Positions 23,476 to 30,725 are shown, counted from the stretch's first letter. The stretch: 30,725 nt of DNA from MAG-120531 sp002378585 (GCA_937890575.1 CALADZ010000109.1:1-30725), one strand, 5' to 3'. Notes: generated from the sequence alone by a model not told the origin. Translations and numbers: made by a program.

Positions 23476-23511
23476 AAGCGGGGCGCACGATGTGCGCCTC
23501 GCTTTTTTTTT
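23476..23511 (+). terminator. Strong rho-independent terminator of rng
   Basis: AAGCGGGGCGCAC (23476-23488), loop GAT, GTGCGCCTCGCTT (23492-23504) makes a 13-base-pair, GC-rich stem with one G-T pair, followed by a T-run to 23511. The GTG at 23492 is in the right arm and is not the recX start. Confidence 0.9.
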
Positions 23512-23525
23512 GCCCGGTTTTACCC

Positions 23526-23533
23526 TATATTCG
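23526..23533 (+). promoter_or_regulatory. Weak -7 element of recX
   Basis: TATATTCG has one mismatch to TAnnTTTG and ends 3 bases before the GTG at 23537. If real, the recX message would be leaderless or begin at the start codon. Confidence 0.3.
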
Positions 23534-23536
23534 GGG

Positions 23537-24028
23537 GTGATCAAAAAAGAACCATACCCCCAAAAAACCAAGGCCTATACCCTAACTGAAGCCAAGCGGT
23601 CGCTGGAAAACTATTGCGCGTATCAGGAAAGAGCCCACAGTGAGGTGGTGGAAAAACTCAGGGGCATGCGCATGATTCCCGAGGCGATTGATGCAGTGGT
23701 CAATCATTTGATTCAGGAGGATTTTTTGAACGAAGAGCGATTTGCCCGAGCTTATGTACGCGGAAAATTCAACCAAAAGCACTGGGGGAAAAAACGACTA
23801 ATCCAAGGGCTCAAACAAAAGCAGCTCTCCGCTTTTGCGATTAAAGCGGGCATGAGTGAGCTGAACGAAGTGGACTATCGAGGATCATTTGAAGCGCTGG
23901 CTAGGCGCATTACCGAAACTACACAAAGGGGGAAAACCGCTGCCAGCAAAAAGAAGATTGCCGACTACTTGCTCTACCGGGGTTGGGAATCTGAATGGAT
24001 CTATGACTGGATCAACCAGCTCAAATAA
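23537..24028 (+). CDS. recX: Regulatory protein RecX
   Basis: This is a 163-residue RecX, a modulator of RecA filaments. It has the tandem three-helix repeats typical of the family: EAKRSLENYCAYQERAHSEVVEKL, then AVVNHLIQEDFLNEERFARAYVRGKFNQKHWGKKRLIQGLKQKQLS, then KKKIADYLLYRGWESEWIYDW. No ATG precedes the domain. The GTG at 23537 gives the family-like length and lies after the rng terminator, whereas the more upstream GTG (23492) is in the hairpin. Start confidence is moderate. It converges on bioB with a 6-base gap. Confidence 0.88.
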   Translation: MIKKEPYPQKTKAYTLTEAKRSLENYCAYQERAHSEVVEKLRGMRMIPEAIDAVVNHLIQEDFLNEERFARAYVRGKFNQKHWGKKRLIQGLKQKQLSAFAIKAGMSELNEVDYRGSFEALARRITETTQRGKTAASKKKIADYLLYRGWESEWIYDWINQLK

Positions 24029-24034
24029 ATCGGT

Positions 24035-25111
24035 TTATGGCGCTTTGCGCTCTTTGGCCTTGTTGCGTTCAATCTCGTGCCCAGGGCGCGTCCATTTTGG
24101 TTTCTCGCCCAAAGCCGTCCAAGCGCTATCGGCTGCTTCAACAGTTAACGGCTGACTGTGTTTCACAAAAGGCTTTTGTGGAACTAGTCCCAACAAATCG
24201 AATAAGGCCTTGTCTTGCTCGATATCTGGGTTAGGTGTGGTCAGCAATTTATCCCCGGCAAATATTGAGTTGGCTCCAGCAAAAAAGCACATAGCCTGAC
24301 CCTCTTGACTCATTTGGGTGCGTCCTGCTGAGAGGCGTACTTGGGTATGAGGCATCACAATTCGGGTAGTGGCAATCATGCGAATCATGTCCCAAATCGG
24401 AATAATCGGTTGATCCTCCAAAGGAGTGCCTTCCACAGGCACTAGGGCATTGATGGGCACTGACTCTGGCTGAGGGCTGAGTGAGGACAAAGCCACCAAC
24501 ATACCAGCACGGTCCTCCACCGACTCTCCCATGCCAATGATACCGCCACTACACACCGTTACATTGGTTTTGCGCACATTTTCTATAGTGTCCAAGCGGT
24601 CTTGAAAGGCCCGGGTGGAAATCACGTCCTTGTAATAATCCTCTGAGGTATCCAAATTGTGGTTGTAGGCATATAAACCGGCTTCAGCAAGGCGTTTTGC
24701 TTGGTTTTCAGTGATCATCCCTAAAGTACAGCACACCTCCATATCCAACTTATTGATCGTGCGCACCATCTCCAACACATTGTCAAATTCTGGACCGTCC
24801 TTGACATTGCGCCAGGCCGCTCCCATACAAACTCGTGAACTGCCGGATGCTTTTGCGCGTAACGCTTGTGCTTTCACTTGAGATACACTCATCAGCTCAT
24901 TGCCTTCTAAATCCGTGTGGTATCGGGCTGCTTGTGGGCAATAGCCACAATCCTCCGGGCACCCCCCTGTTTTTATCGACAACAAGGTCGAGACCTGTAC
25001 GGTATTGGGATCGTGGTGGGTTCTGTGCACTGAAGCTGCACGGTACATCAAATCCATCAACGGAGTGTGGTATAATTCAAGAATGGCTTCTTTAGTCCAA
25101 GACTGTTGCAT
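24035..25111 (-). CDS. bioB: Biotin synthase
   Basis: This 358-residue radical-SAM enzyme inserts sulfur into dethiobiotin, the last step of biotin synthesis. The SAM [4Fe-4S] motif is CPEDCGYC (Cys51, 55, 58). The [2Fe-2S] ligands are Cys95 (SRVCMGAAW), Cys127 (MEVCCTLG), Cys187 (VTVCSGGIIG) and Arg259 (QVRLSAGR). YNHNLDTS, GESVEDR and FFAGANSIFAG are further family motifs. It is the last biotin gene of the minus-strand group, 97 bases after the ketoacyl synthase, and that gap holds a possible promoter and palindrome. The downstream end faces recX. Confidence 0.97.
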   Translation of the reverse strand: MQQSWTKEAILELYHTPLMDLMYRAASVHRTHHDPNTVQVSTLLSIKTGGCPEDCGYCPQAARYHTDLEGNELMSVSQVKAQALRAKASGSSRVCMGAAWRNVKDGPEFDNVLEMVRTINKLDMEVCCTLGMITENQAKRLAEAGLYAYNHNLDTSEDYYKDVISTRAFQDRLDTIENVRKTNVTVCSGGIIGMGESVEDRAGMLVALSSLSPQPESVPINALVPVEGTPLEDQPIIPIWDMIRMIATTRIVMPHTQVRLSAGRTQMSQEGQAMCFFAGANSIFAGDKLLTTPNPDIEQDKALFDLLGLVPQKPFVKHSQPLTVEAADSAWTALGEKPKWTRPGHEIERNKAKERKAP

Positions 25112-25129
25112 ATCGAGCTATTTGGTGGG

Positions 25130-25137
25130 TAAATGTA
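25130..25137 (-). promoter_or_regulatory. Putative -7 element of bioB
   Basis: The minus strand reads TACATTTA (one mismatch to TAnnTTTG), 18 bases before the bioB ATG at 25111. No -33 element is clear. A palindrome begins 4 bases further upstream. Confidence 0.38.
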
Positions 25138-25141
25138 CGGG

Positions 25142-25168
25142 TTATGGGGCAAAATCCCCGGGCCATAA
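25142..25168. promoter_or_regulatory. Candidate operator upstream of bioB
   Basis: TTATGG (25142-25147) and CCATAA (25163-25168) are perfect inverted arms 15 bases apart. Two further bases match beyond each arm, giving CGnnTTATGG-N15-CCATAAnnCG. The geometry of short arms with a 14-16 base spacer resembles BirA biotin-repressor sites, but the arms differ from the known TTGTAAACC half-site. Confidence 0.4.
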
Positions 25169-25208
25169 TGCGGCAAAAAAGTGATATTTCTTCACAGAGG
25201 TCGGTTGA

Positions 25209-26408
25209 TTACTCTGGAAGGCCCAACAATACGGACACCGCATTTCCCCCAAAACCAACCGCATTGACCAGGACCTTCTTGACGGGGGCGGGCCTCCAAA
25301 CAGATTGACCTAAATAAGGGATTCCTGCCAAATGCTGGTGTTTTAACATGAGCAGCGCACACTCCAAACCCAAAGCACCTGAAGCGCCAAAGGTGTGTCC
25401 GGTACGCCACTTTTGGGAAGTGCGCCAAGGCGCAGTCAAGGAATCGCGGGACCCAAACACTACGTCTAGGGCAGCATTTTCAGATCGATCTCCTTTGACT
25501 GTTCCGGGAGCATGCATGACTACGGCATCTATTTGACCGGGGTCATGAACCCCCAAGGCCATGTGCATGGAACGGACAAAACAATCCGCCTCATCAGAGA
25601 TAGAAATAGCGTGGGCCAATGACTCGGTCGCATAACCGACCCCTAAAATAACTGCTTGGGCTCCTGGTCGAACACCAACCTCCAGACAAAGGGCTCCTGC
25701 CCCCTCGCCCAAGACCATGGTATTGGCCTTTTTGAGGGGATCTAAAGCGCGACAGGGATAGGGTTCATTTAGGGAAGAAACGAGCTTAAGCGCTTTCATT
25801 TGAGCCCATGTAAAGGGGGTCAAAGCGGCCTCTGTACCGCCAACTAGAAATCGCTCAACCATACCTGCCCTCATCCAGGCTACTGCGTTAAGCAGCGAAT
25901 GCAATGAGGTAGAACAGGTGATCGAATGGGAAAACTCCGGACCTTCAACACCTAGGTCTTGGGCCACCCAAGTGGAGAGGTTGCCCAAAGTAGTCAGCGG
26001 AGAGGTCAATGAGGGAATTCGTCGGTTTTTTAGGTGAGCCGCATGGGCAGACTCCCACAATTGAGTAGCTCCTCGGGATGAACCTATGTTGATCCCCACT
26101 GGAGATTTACTGTCCCAACCCGCTTGCTTAAATGCCGAGCGCGCGGTGATTAACGCATACAGGACCGAAGGATCTAACCCGGCATACTTCGGATGGGTAG
26201 CAATTAGATCTGTGCATTGCTGCTGGGCATCCTTACTCAGTCGACCTGCCCAGGTATCGACCAACTGTTCTAGATGAGGTACAGACCAAGGGTCCAACGA
26301 AGACTCAACTGATTGATACGAGGCCAATACAGCGGCATCACTTCCTCCCAAGGCGGACAAAGTAGACCAAGAACGTATCGATATCATTGGATGAGGATGT
26401 TTTTCCAT
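25209..26408 (-). CDS. Beta-ketoacyl-ACP synthase in the biotin cluster
   Basis: This 399-residue thiolase-fold condensing enzyme has the KAS I/II catalytic set: nucleophile Cys165 (SITCSTSLHS), His299, and Lys333/His338 (QKWRTGHTFGASGALG). The C-terminal glycine loop is VNAVGFGGNAVS. The first catalytic-His motif reads MHAPGTVKGD where FabF-type enzymes have AHGTSTPLGD, and the N-terminal half is divergent. It is therefore an active-looking but specialised paralogue. The ATG at 26408 overlaps the bioA TGA by one base (TGATG), so it is translationally coupled to bioA. A role in building the pimeloyl chain is the best inference; involvement in another lipid pathway cannot be excluded. Confidence 0.87.
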   Translation of the reverse strand: MEKHPHPMISIRSWSTLSALGGSDAAVLASYQSVESSLDPWSVPHLEQLVDTWAGRLSKDAQQQCTDLIATHPKYAGLDPSVLYALITARSAFKQAGWDSKSPVGINIGSSRGATQLWESAHAAHLKNRRIPSLTSPLTTLGNLSTWVAQDLGVEGPEFSHSITCSTSLHSLLNAVAWMRAGMVERFLVGGTEAALTPFTWAQMKALKLVSSLNEPYPCRALDPLKKANTMVLGEGAGALCLEVGVRPGAQAVILGVGYATESLAHAISISDEADCFVRSMHMALGVHDPGQIDAVVMHAPGTVKGDRSENAALDVVFGSRDSLTAPWRTSQKWRTGHTFGASGALGLECALLMLKHQHLAGIPYLGQSVWRPAPVKKVLVNAVGFGGNAVSVLLGLPE

Positions 26409-27769
26409 CACATTAACTGGGGAATTTCATCCAAAAACTGATCAAATAAATCGTGCATTTGTTGGAGTTCTTCTGCGGTGGTGATAAAAGGAGGCATCAG
26501 GTACAGGGTGGCGCCTAATGGTCGGATGCTCAATCCCCGATCCATAAACCAGCGGTACATAGTGTCGCGAAAGCTTCCATATCTGGGGATTTCCACAGCT
26601 AAATCCAAGGCCATAATGACCCCTTTGGCGCGGATGCGGGCCACCTGCGGGTGGCCCGCCCTTTTGGCGGCGTAGGCCGACTGCATGACTTCAATATTTT
26701 TTCTGCGCTGAACTACCTCTGGGTCAACAGCCAAATCCAAAGCGGCCATGGCCGCCGCGCAAGCCAATGGGTGGGCGGTATAGGTGTGCCCGTGAAACAA
26801 TCCATGGGCGGTGTGGTCGCTGTAAAAGGCATCATAGATCTGTTGGGTGCACGTGGTAACCGCCATGGGTAAGGCGCCCGCCGTCAAGGCTTTGGACAGA
26901 CACATGATATCTGGTTTCACCTGAAGTTGGTCACTGGCCCAAAGGGTACCCGTTTTGCCAAATCCAGTCATCACCTCATCGGCGATCAACAAAACCCCGT
27001 GTTTGCGCAATACAGCCAAAATCTGGTCCAAATGCTCCGCCTCATGCATCTGCATAGCCGCTGCCCCTTGGACTAAAGGCTCGTATACAAACCCCGCTAC
27101 ATCGGGGCGATCGCTTAAACGCGCTTCTAAATGATCGATCAGTCCCTGAATATTGTCGTGTCTGGGAACCTCAATGCGCTCTACCTGCATCAGATGAGCT
27201 TCAAAAGGACCGTTGTACACGCTGAGTCCTGAAACAGACATCGCGCCAAAAGTATCTCCGTGGAACCCATCGTTCAAAGCCATCAAAACCTTTTTGGGTT
27301 GCCCTTGGTTGTGAAAATATTGCAAAGCCATCTTGATCCCAATCTCGACCGCGGTGGATCCATTATCTGAAAAAAACAGCTTTTGTTGGCCCACGGGCAG
27401 CAGAGCGGCCAATTTTTCGGAAAGCAATACCGCGGGTTCGTGGGTAAATCCACTAAATACCACTTGATCAAGCTGGTCGAGCTGGTGTTTCATCGCCCCC
27501 ACTATGTGGGGGTGTCTGTGGCCGTATACGGTGGTATACCAGGAAGAAATCCCGTCCATATACCGATTGCCTTCCTCGTCGTACAGATAGATCCCTTCGC
27601 TGCGCACCAAAGCAGTCATCAAAGGACTGGTTTTGTGTTGGGTTAAAGGGTGCCACAAGTGGGCGCGGTCTCTATGGGCAAGTGATAGGGCCAATGCTTC
27701 TGGATTCAAGGATTTTTCTATCTTGCAAAGAACGTAAAAACCCACCAAACCGCCTATGCGCTCGCTCAT
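26408..27769 (-). CDS. bioA: Adenosylmethionine-8-amino-7-oxononanoate aminotransferase
   Basis: This PLP-dependent class III aminotransferase converts KAPA to DAPA using S-adenosylmethionine as amino donor. It has HLWHPLTQHK near the N-terminus, GISSWYTTVYGHRHP, SDNGSTAVEIGIKMA, GFHGDTFGAMS, LIADEVMTGFGKTG (Asp264) and the PLP Lys293 in LSKALTAGALP. From this ATG it has 453 residues, about 20 more than usual. The first 20 residues do not resemble BioA, and an in-frame TTG at 27709 would give 433 residues and a 121-base gap to the divergent glycosyltransferase. The 5' end is therefore uncertain. The stop overlaps the ketoacyl synthase start. Confidence 0.93.
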   Translation of the reverse strand: MSERIGGLVGFYVLCKIEKSLNPEALALSLAHRDRAHLWHPLTQHKTSPLMTALVRSEGIYLYDEEGNRYMDGISSWYTTVYGHRHPHIVGAMKHQLDQLDQVVFSGFTHEPAVLLSEKLAALLPVGQQKLFFSDNGSTAVEIGIKMALQYFHNQGQPKKVLMALNDGFHGDTFGAMSVSGLSVYNGPFEAHLMQVERIEVPRHDNIQGLIDHLEARLSDRPDVAGFVYEPLVQGAAAMQMHEAEHLDQILAVLRKHGVLLIADEVMTGFGKTGTLWASDQLQVKPDIMCLSKALTAGALPMAVTTCTQQIYDAFYSDHTAHGLFHGHTYTAHPLACAAAMAALDLAVDPEVVQRRKNIEVMQSAYAAKRAGHPQVARIRAKGVIMALDLAVEIPRYGSFRDTMYRWFMDRGLSIRPLGATLYLMPPFITTAEELQQMHDLFDQFLDEIPQLM

Positions 27770-27830
27770 AAACTACCGCGCTAAATCCAGCACCCAACCC
27801 GCCCGGTGGACCCCGTTTTCTGGATGGAAA

Positions 27831-29273
27831 ATGGCACATCCCCTGTTGGTGTTTTTAGCACTATTGGCCTGGAGCATTTGGATTCGTGGGCCATTTTTTG
27901 GTCGGGACTACATCGACAAAGACGAAAGCACTTTTGTGCACATGGGCACCTCCTGGGCCGAAGGGCATCTGCCCTACACAGAACTTTGGGACCTAAAACC
28001 ACCGATGACCTTTGCCTACTTTGCCGGGGTGGTCGGGCTTTTTGGCCAGCACCTCTGGTTGATTCGACTGATCGGCGCCGCACTAGTCGCTGCTGTGGGC
28101 TACAGCACCTATCGACTGATTCGGATACACACCAGAGAAACCACGGCCCAAGTGCTTGGAGCATTGACGGTGGCCCTGCTCAGTTTATTCGGCAGCGTTC
28201 AAGGGGTAATGTCCGAGCACATTGCGCTGTTTTTCTGGACGCCTGGAGTTTGGGCGTTGATCTACAGTACCCTGAGGTCTACCCAATACAAAACAGCGCT
28301 GATCTGGTGCGCAGGAATCATGCTCAGTTTATCGGTGGCTACCAAACTCAATATGGCTTATGCGGTTTTGGGATTGATCGTGCCCTGGATGATTTCCTTC
28401 AGAAACCCACGCCAAATCATTCAACTAGCTTTGGGGGGAACTGTACCGTTAGCCGTGTTCGCTTGGCTATACCGGGACCACCTGGAGCTGTTGTGGTCTT
28501 CGGCGGTATTGGCCTCATGGGCCTACACCCAACTACAAAAAATGCAGGTGCCCGGTCTGATGGCCATCGTGCTGTGGTTGCTGATTCCTTTAGTTCTATG
28601 GCTTTTCAAACCTTCACATAAAGCTGTCAAACCCTCATTTTGGATGATTTGGGGGGCATTGGCCGGCGTTTCCTACAGCATCTGGTCGGTGGGCAAGTTA
28701 AATGGACATTATTTGCTGCTGGTCTATCCGATCTGGCTGTGCGCTATGGCTTGGTCTTTTAGCGGATGGTCGTTAAAACCGATGGGGAACAGGGCCCGAC
28801 TGATCACTGCGTGGGGGATGTTGCTCTTACCGGTGGAGTCCTACCTCGAAGCCTATCGTTGGGGGGAGACCTTGATGCAGACCGGATATGCCACCCAGGG
28901 CGAAGGCTATGAGGTGGCCCGCACTTTGCAGAATCAAGGCGTAGAACCGCAAAGTGTACTCTGGCTGGAATACCACATCGGAAGCTGGGTTATGGGAGGA
29001 AAACCCTTATCTGCAGCCAGCACCCATCCGAGTAATATCGCTAGAGAGGGACTATTTCCCTACTTCAACCCCAGAAAAACGAGCGCAGCGGAACTGAGCT
29101 ATCTGTTGGATACACTGAGCCCAAAATACATAGTCACTGGACCCAAACCGCTTTTTGGCCAGGATCATCCACAGCTGCAGAGTCAGCTGGACCAAACCCT
29201 ACAAGAACGCTATTTGGTGTCTGAAACTGTTGGGTCGGCAGTGATTTGGGCCCAGCGATCCCCCCAATCTTGA
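27831..29273 (+). CDS. GT39/PMT-type membrane glycosyltransferase
   Basis: This protein of about 480 residues has roughly 10-12 TM segments and a C-terminal soluble domain. The first external loop carries DYIDKDESTFVHMGTSW...LPYTELWDLKPP, the acidic DE plus W-D-x-K-P-P pattern of the ArnT/PMT (GT39, PMT_2) family. Such enzymes move sugars from polyprenyl-phosphate carriers onto lipids, proteins or glycans on the outer face of the inner membrane. Donor and acceptor are unknown. The ATG at 27831 precedes the first TM; an ATG at 27756 is in frame but would overlap the head-to-head bioA start. It lies on the opposite strand between bioA and bioD, and its last 64 bases overlap the end of bioD. Confidence 0.8.
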   Translation: MAHPLLVFLALLAWSIWIRGPFFGRDYIDKDESTFVHMGTSWAEGHLPYTELWDLKPPMTFAYFAGVVGLFGQHLWLIRLIGAALVAAVGYSTYRLIRIHTRETTAQVLGALTVALLSLFGSVQGVMSEHIALFFWTPGVWALIYSTLRSTQYKTALIWCAGIMLSLSVATKLNMAYAVLGLIVPWMISFRNPRQIIQLALGGTVPLAVFAWLYRDHLELLWSSAVLASWAYTQLQKMQVPGLMAIVLWLLIPLVLWLFKPSHKAVKPSFWMIWGALAGVSYSIWSVGKLNGHYLLLVYPIWLCAMAWSFSGWSLKPMGNRARLITAWGMLLLPVESYLEAYRWGETLMQTGYATQGEGYEVARTLQNQGVEPQSVLWLEYHIGSWVMGGKPLSAASTHPSNIAREGLFPYFNPRKTSAAELSYLLDTLSPKYIVTGPKPLFGQDHPQLQSQLDQTLQERYLVSETVGSAVIWAQRSPQS

Positions 29274-29869
29274 GCGTATCGCGCGATACAGGCGGCGTCA
29301 ATCACAGGCTCTGGCAATAACCTCCCTAAAAATGGCCAACCCGTCTTGGACAGTATCACGGATTCGGTTTCTGGGTTAGGATCTCCATTAAACACCCAAA
29401 ATCCTTGAATTTCCCTAGCCCTAAGCACCTCAGCGGTGAGTAGACTGTGGTTAATACTGCCCAAATAATGCCTGGAAACCACCACTACTTGGTCACCAGG
29501 CTGAATCAAGTCAGCTACGGTGTCTGTGTCGTTTAAGGGCACCAAAACTCCTCCAGCACCTTCGATCACTAGTGTTTTGGTTGGATTGGGACGCACAAAA
29601 TCACCGAGCGCTAAAGTCAGCCCAGATCTTTGTGCTGCCGCATGCGGGCTCATGGGGTGTTCGAGCAAATGCTTGCTGGGATGTGCCTCGGACTCAGTAC
29701 AATCAGCCCAGGCCAATACTTTTTCGCACTCCAAATCGTGGAGATCTCCGCACTGTATCGGCTTCCAGTAATCGGCTTTTAGGGCGCGGACCAATACGGC
29801 AGAGGCTACTGTTTTTCCGACTTCAGTCGAAATTCCCGTGACAAAAATACGCGGAGGTGTTACACTCAT
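29210..29869 (-). CDS. bioD: Dethiobiotin synthetase
   Basis: This 219-residue ATP-dependent carboxylase closes the ureido ring of DAPA to give dethiobiotin. The P-loop is GISTEVGKT (residues 12-20), followed by YWKPIQCG with the catalytic Lys37 and EGAGGVLVPLND, all classic BioD motifs. The ATG at 29869 overlaps the bioF TGA (ATGA), so the genes are translationally coupled; a longer frame upstream lies within bioF. The 3' end (64 bases) is antisense to the end of the GT39-type gene. Confidence 0.95.
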   Translation of the reverse strand: MSVTPPRIFVTGISTEVGKTVASAVLVRALKADYWKPIQCGDLHDLECEKVLAWADCTESEAHPSKHLLEHPMSPHAAAQRSGLTLALGDFVRPNPTKTLVIEGAGGVLVPLNDTDTVADLIQPGDQVVVVSRHYLGSINHSLLTAEVLRAREIQGFWVFNGDPNPETESVILSKTGWPFLGRLLPEPVIDAACIARYAQDWGDRWAQITADPTVSDTK

Positions 29870-30725
29870 GTATACTGTTTTAATAAAGATAATAAGCCGG
29901 ATATTTGTTGATCTGTATGGTCCGCATGTACACACAGGCGCAATCTTGCGCCACCCTCAGGCACCGTGGGTGGCAATATGGCTTTAACGGCATACCCTGA
30001 TCTTTGGAGGTCTTCAGCCCACTGGGTCGCTGACCGCTCACTGGGACACCTCCAGGCTTGAATGGGTCCTAATGCGGGCCAAAGCCGATCTAGAACACCT
30101 AATTTTTGCGCGGTATCGCGAAAAAAATGAATGCGCTCGGATAGTTGAGCGCGGGCCTGTGGCCCGTGCTCCTGGGCCAAAATCAAGGTTTGGGTAATGT
30201 GCGCTACCTCGGCAGGACTAGGAGCGGTGCTGTAGATCAAAGAACGGGCGTAATTCACCAAAAAAGATTTCAGTGGCTGATCCACCAACCAAAATGCACC
30301 CTGGCGTCCCATCGCCTTGCCCAGGGTCAGCAGACGGGCCCAGACCTTGCCCTCTAAGCCCAAATCTTGCACCAAACCACCCCCCCGCTCCCCGTAAACT
30401 CCTGTGCTGTGGGCCTCATCGACAACCAAGTAAGCGCCGAACTCAATGCACCAATCAGCCATAGCGGACAAGGGAGCGGAGTCCCCATCCATAGAAAAAA
30501 GACCTTCTGTAACCACAAACAACACACCGTCAGGATGCATTTTGGCACGGGCATGCACTGCCTTGGCGTTTAGATCGTGGAGGTCATTGTGTGCAAACTT
30601 GAAGGTATGGGCCATGGACAACCTAAGACCATCAACGATACTCGCATGAACATGAGCATCCGCCAAAACAACATCTCCTCGTTGGGGTACTGAGGCAAAA
30701 AAACCCACATTGGCGGTATAGCCTG
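29866..30725 (-). CDS. bioF: 8-amino-7-oxononanoate synthase, partial (N-terminus beyond right edge)
   Basis: This PLP-dependent alpha-oxoamine synthase joins pimeloyl thioester and alanine to give KAPA, the first ring-building biotin step. About 286 residues are in the window; roughly the first 90-100 are missing. GYTANVGFFASVPQRGDVV at the edge, DAHVHASIVDGLRLS, FSMDGDSAPL, VDEAHSTGVYGERGGG and the PLP Lys in TLGKAMGRQGAF are family motifs. A GTG near 30708 is internal, not the start. Related synthases (2-amino-3-ketobutyrate CoA ligase, serine palmitoyltransferase) are unlikely because bioD follows directly. Confidence 0.94.
   Translation of the reverse strand, partial: GYTANVGFFASVPQRGDVVLADAHVHASIVDGLRLSMAHTFKFAHNDLHDLNAKAVHARAKMHPDGVLFVVTEGLFSMDGDSAPLSAMADWCIEFGAYLVVDEAHSTGVYGERGGGLVQDLGLEGKVWARLLTLGKAMGRQGAFWLVDQPLKSFLVNYARSLIYSTAPSPAEVAHITQTLILAQEHGPQARAQLSERIHFFRDTAQKLGVLDRLWPALGPIQAWRCPSERSATQWAEDLQRSGYAVKAILPPTVPEGGARLRLCVHADHTDQQISGLLSLLKQYT

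Noticed and set aside
23492..23536. Longer recX start at GTG 23492
   Set aside because: This codon lies in the right arm and T-run of the rng terminator; transcripts would not normally contain a translatable copy for recX.
27806..28621. 271-residue frame on the plus strand inside the GT39 gene
   Set aside because: It is an alternate frame of the membrane protein, with no TM pattern or known motif; the length comes from low stop density.
1..30725. CRISPR arrays, tRNAs, insertion sequences, phage genes or att sites
   Set aside because: I looked for repeated spacers, cloverleaf segments, transposase motifs and terminal repeats and saw none; gaps between genes are too short for most of these.

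Overview
The window looks like a compact chromosomal segment from a member of the Bacteroidota, probably the Flavobacteriia. Three things support this: the gliding-motility genes gldE and gldD lie downstream of mutY-ssb; a DUF3078 protein follows dxs; and several genes are preceded by the Bacteroidota sigma-factor -7 element TAnnTTTG, with no Shine-Dalgarno sequence in front of most starts. I see no rRNA, tRNA, CRISPR array, insertion sequence, phage gene or attachment site. Genes are tightly packed with many 1-11 nt overlaps. No stretch longer than 300 bases lacks a gene; the longest gaps are about 100-145 bases and are described as promoters, operators, hairpins or terminators.

Layout. (1) 1-1539: a ZIP-family metal transporter (minus strand, cut by the left edge) diverges from a polyprenyl diphosphate synthase. 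(2) 1569-8192: a self-contained tripartite efflux operon (TetR regulator, TolC-like outer-membrane factor, lipoprotein adaptor, RND permease) with a good palindromic operator lying across its promoter. (3) 8242-12416: aspS, a CLC chloride transporter with CBS domains, a small membrane protein and a cold-shock protein. (4) 12402-15848: tadA diverges from dxs-DUF3078. (5) 15855-21232, minus strand: dgt with an upstream lipoprotein, then mutY-ssb-gldE-gldD. (6) 21308-24028: HU, a 29-residue highly basic protein, an RNase E/G family nuclease and recX. (7) 24035-30725: a biotin-synthesis region on the minus strand, in transcription order bioF (cut by the right edge), bioD, bioA, a beta-ketoacyl-ACP synthase and bioB. 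A GT39-type membrane glycosyltransferase on the plus strand is wedged between bioD and bioA.

How the genes work together. The efflux operon encodes all three pump parts plus a regulator that probably represses them. The biotin genes cover every step from pimeloyl thioester to biotin (BioF, BioA, BioD, BioB). No recognised pimeloyl-forming gene (bioC/bioH/bioG/bioW) is present, but a ketoacyl synthase is translationally coupled to bioA. That synthase is the best candidate here for an under-described function, namely supplying the pimelate moiety. mutY and ssb are DNA-maintenance genes cotranscribed with gliding/secretion genes.

Limits: all functional calls come from reading motifs by eye. No database search, alignment or folding was run.
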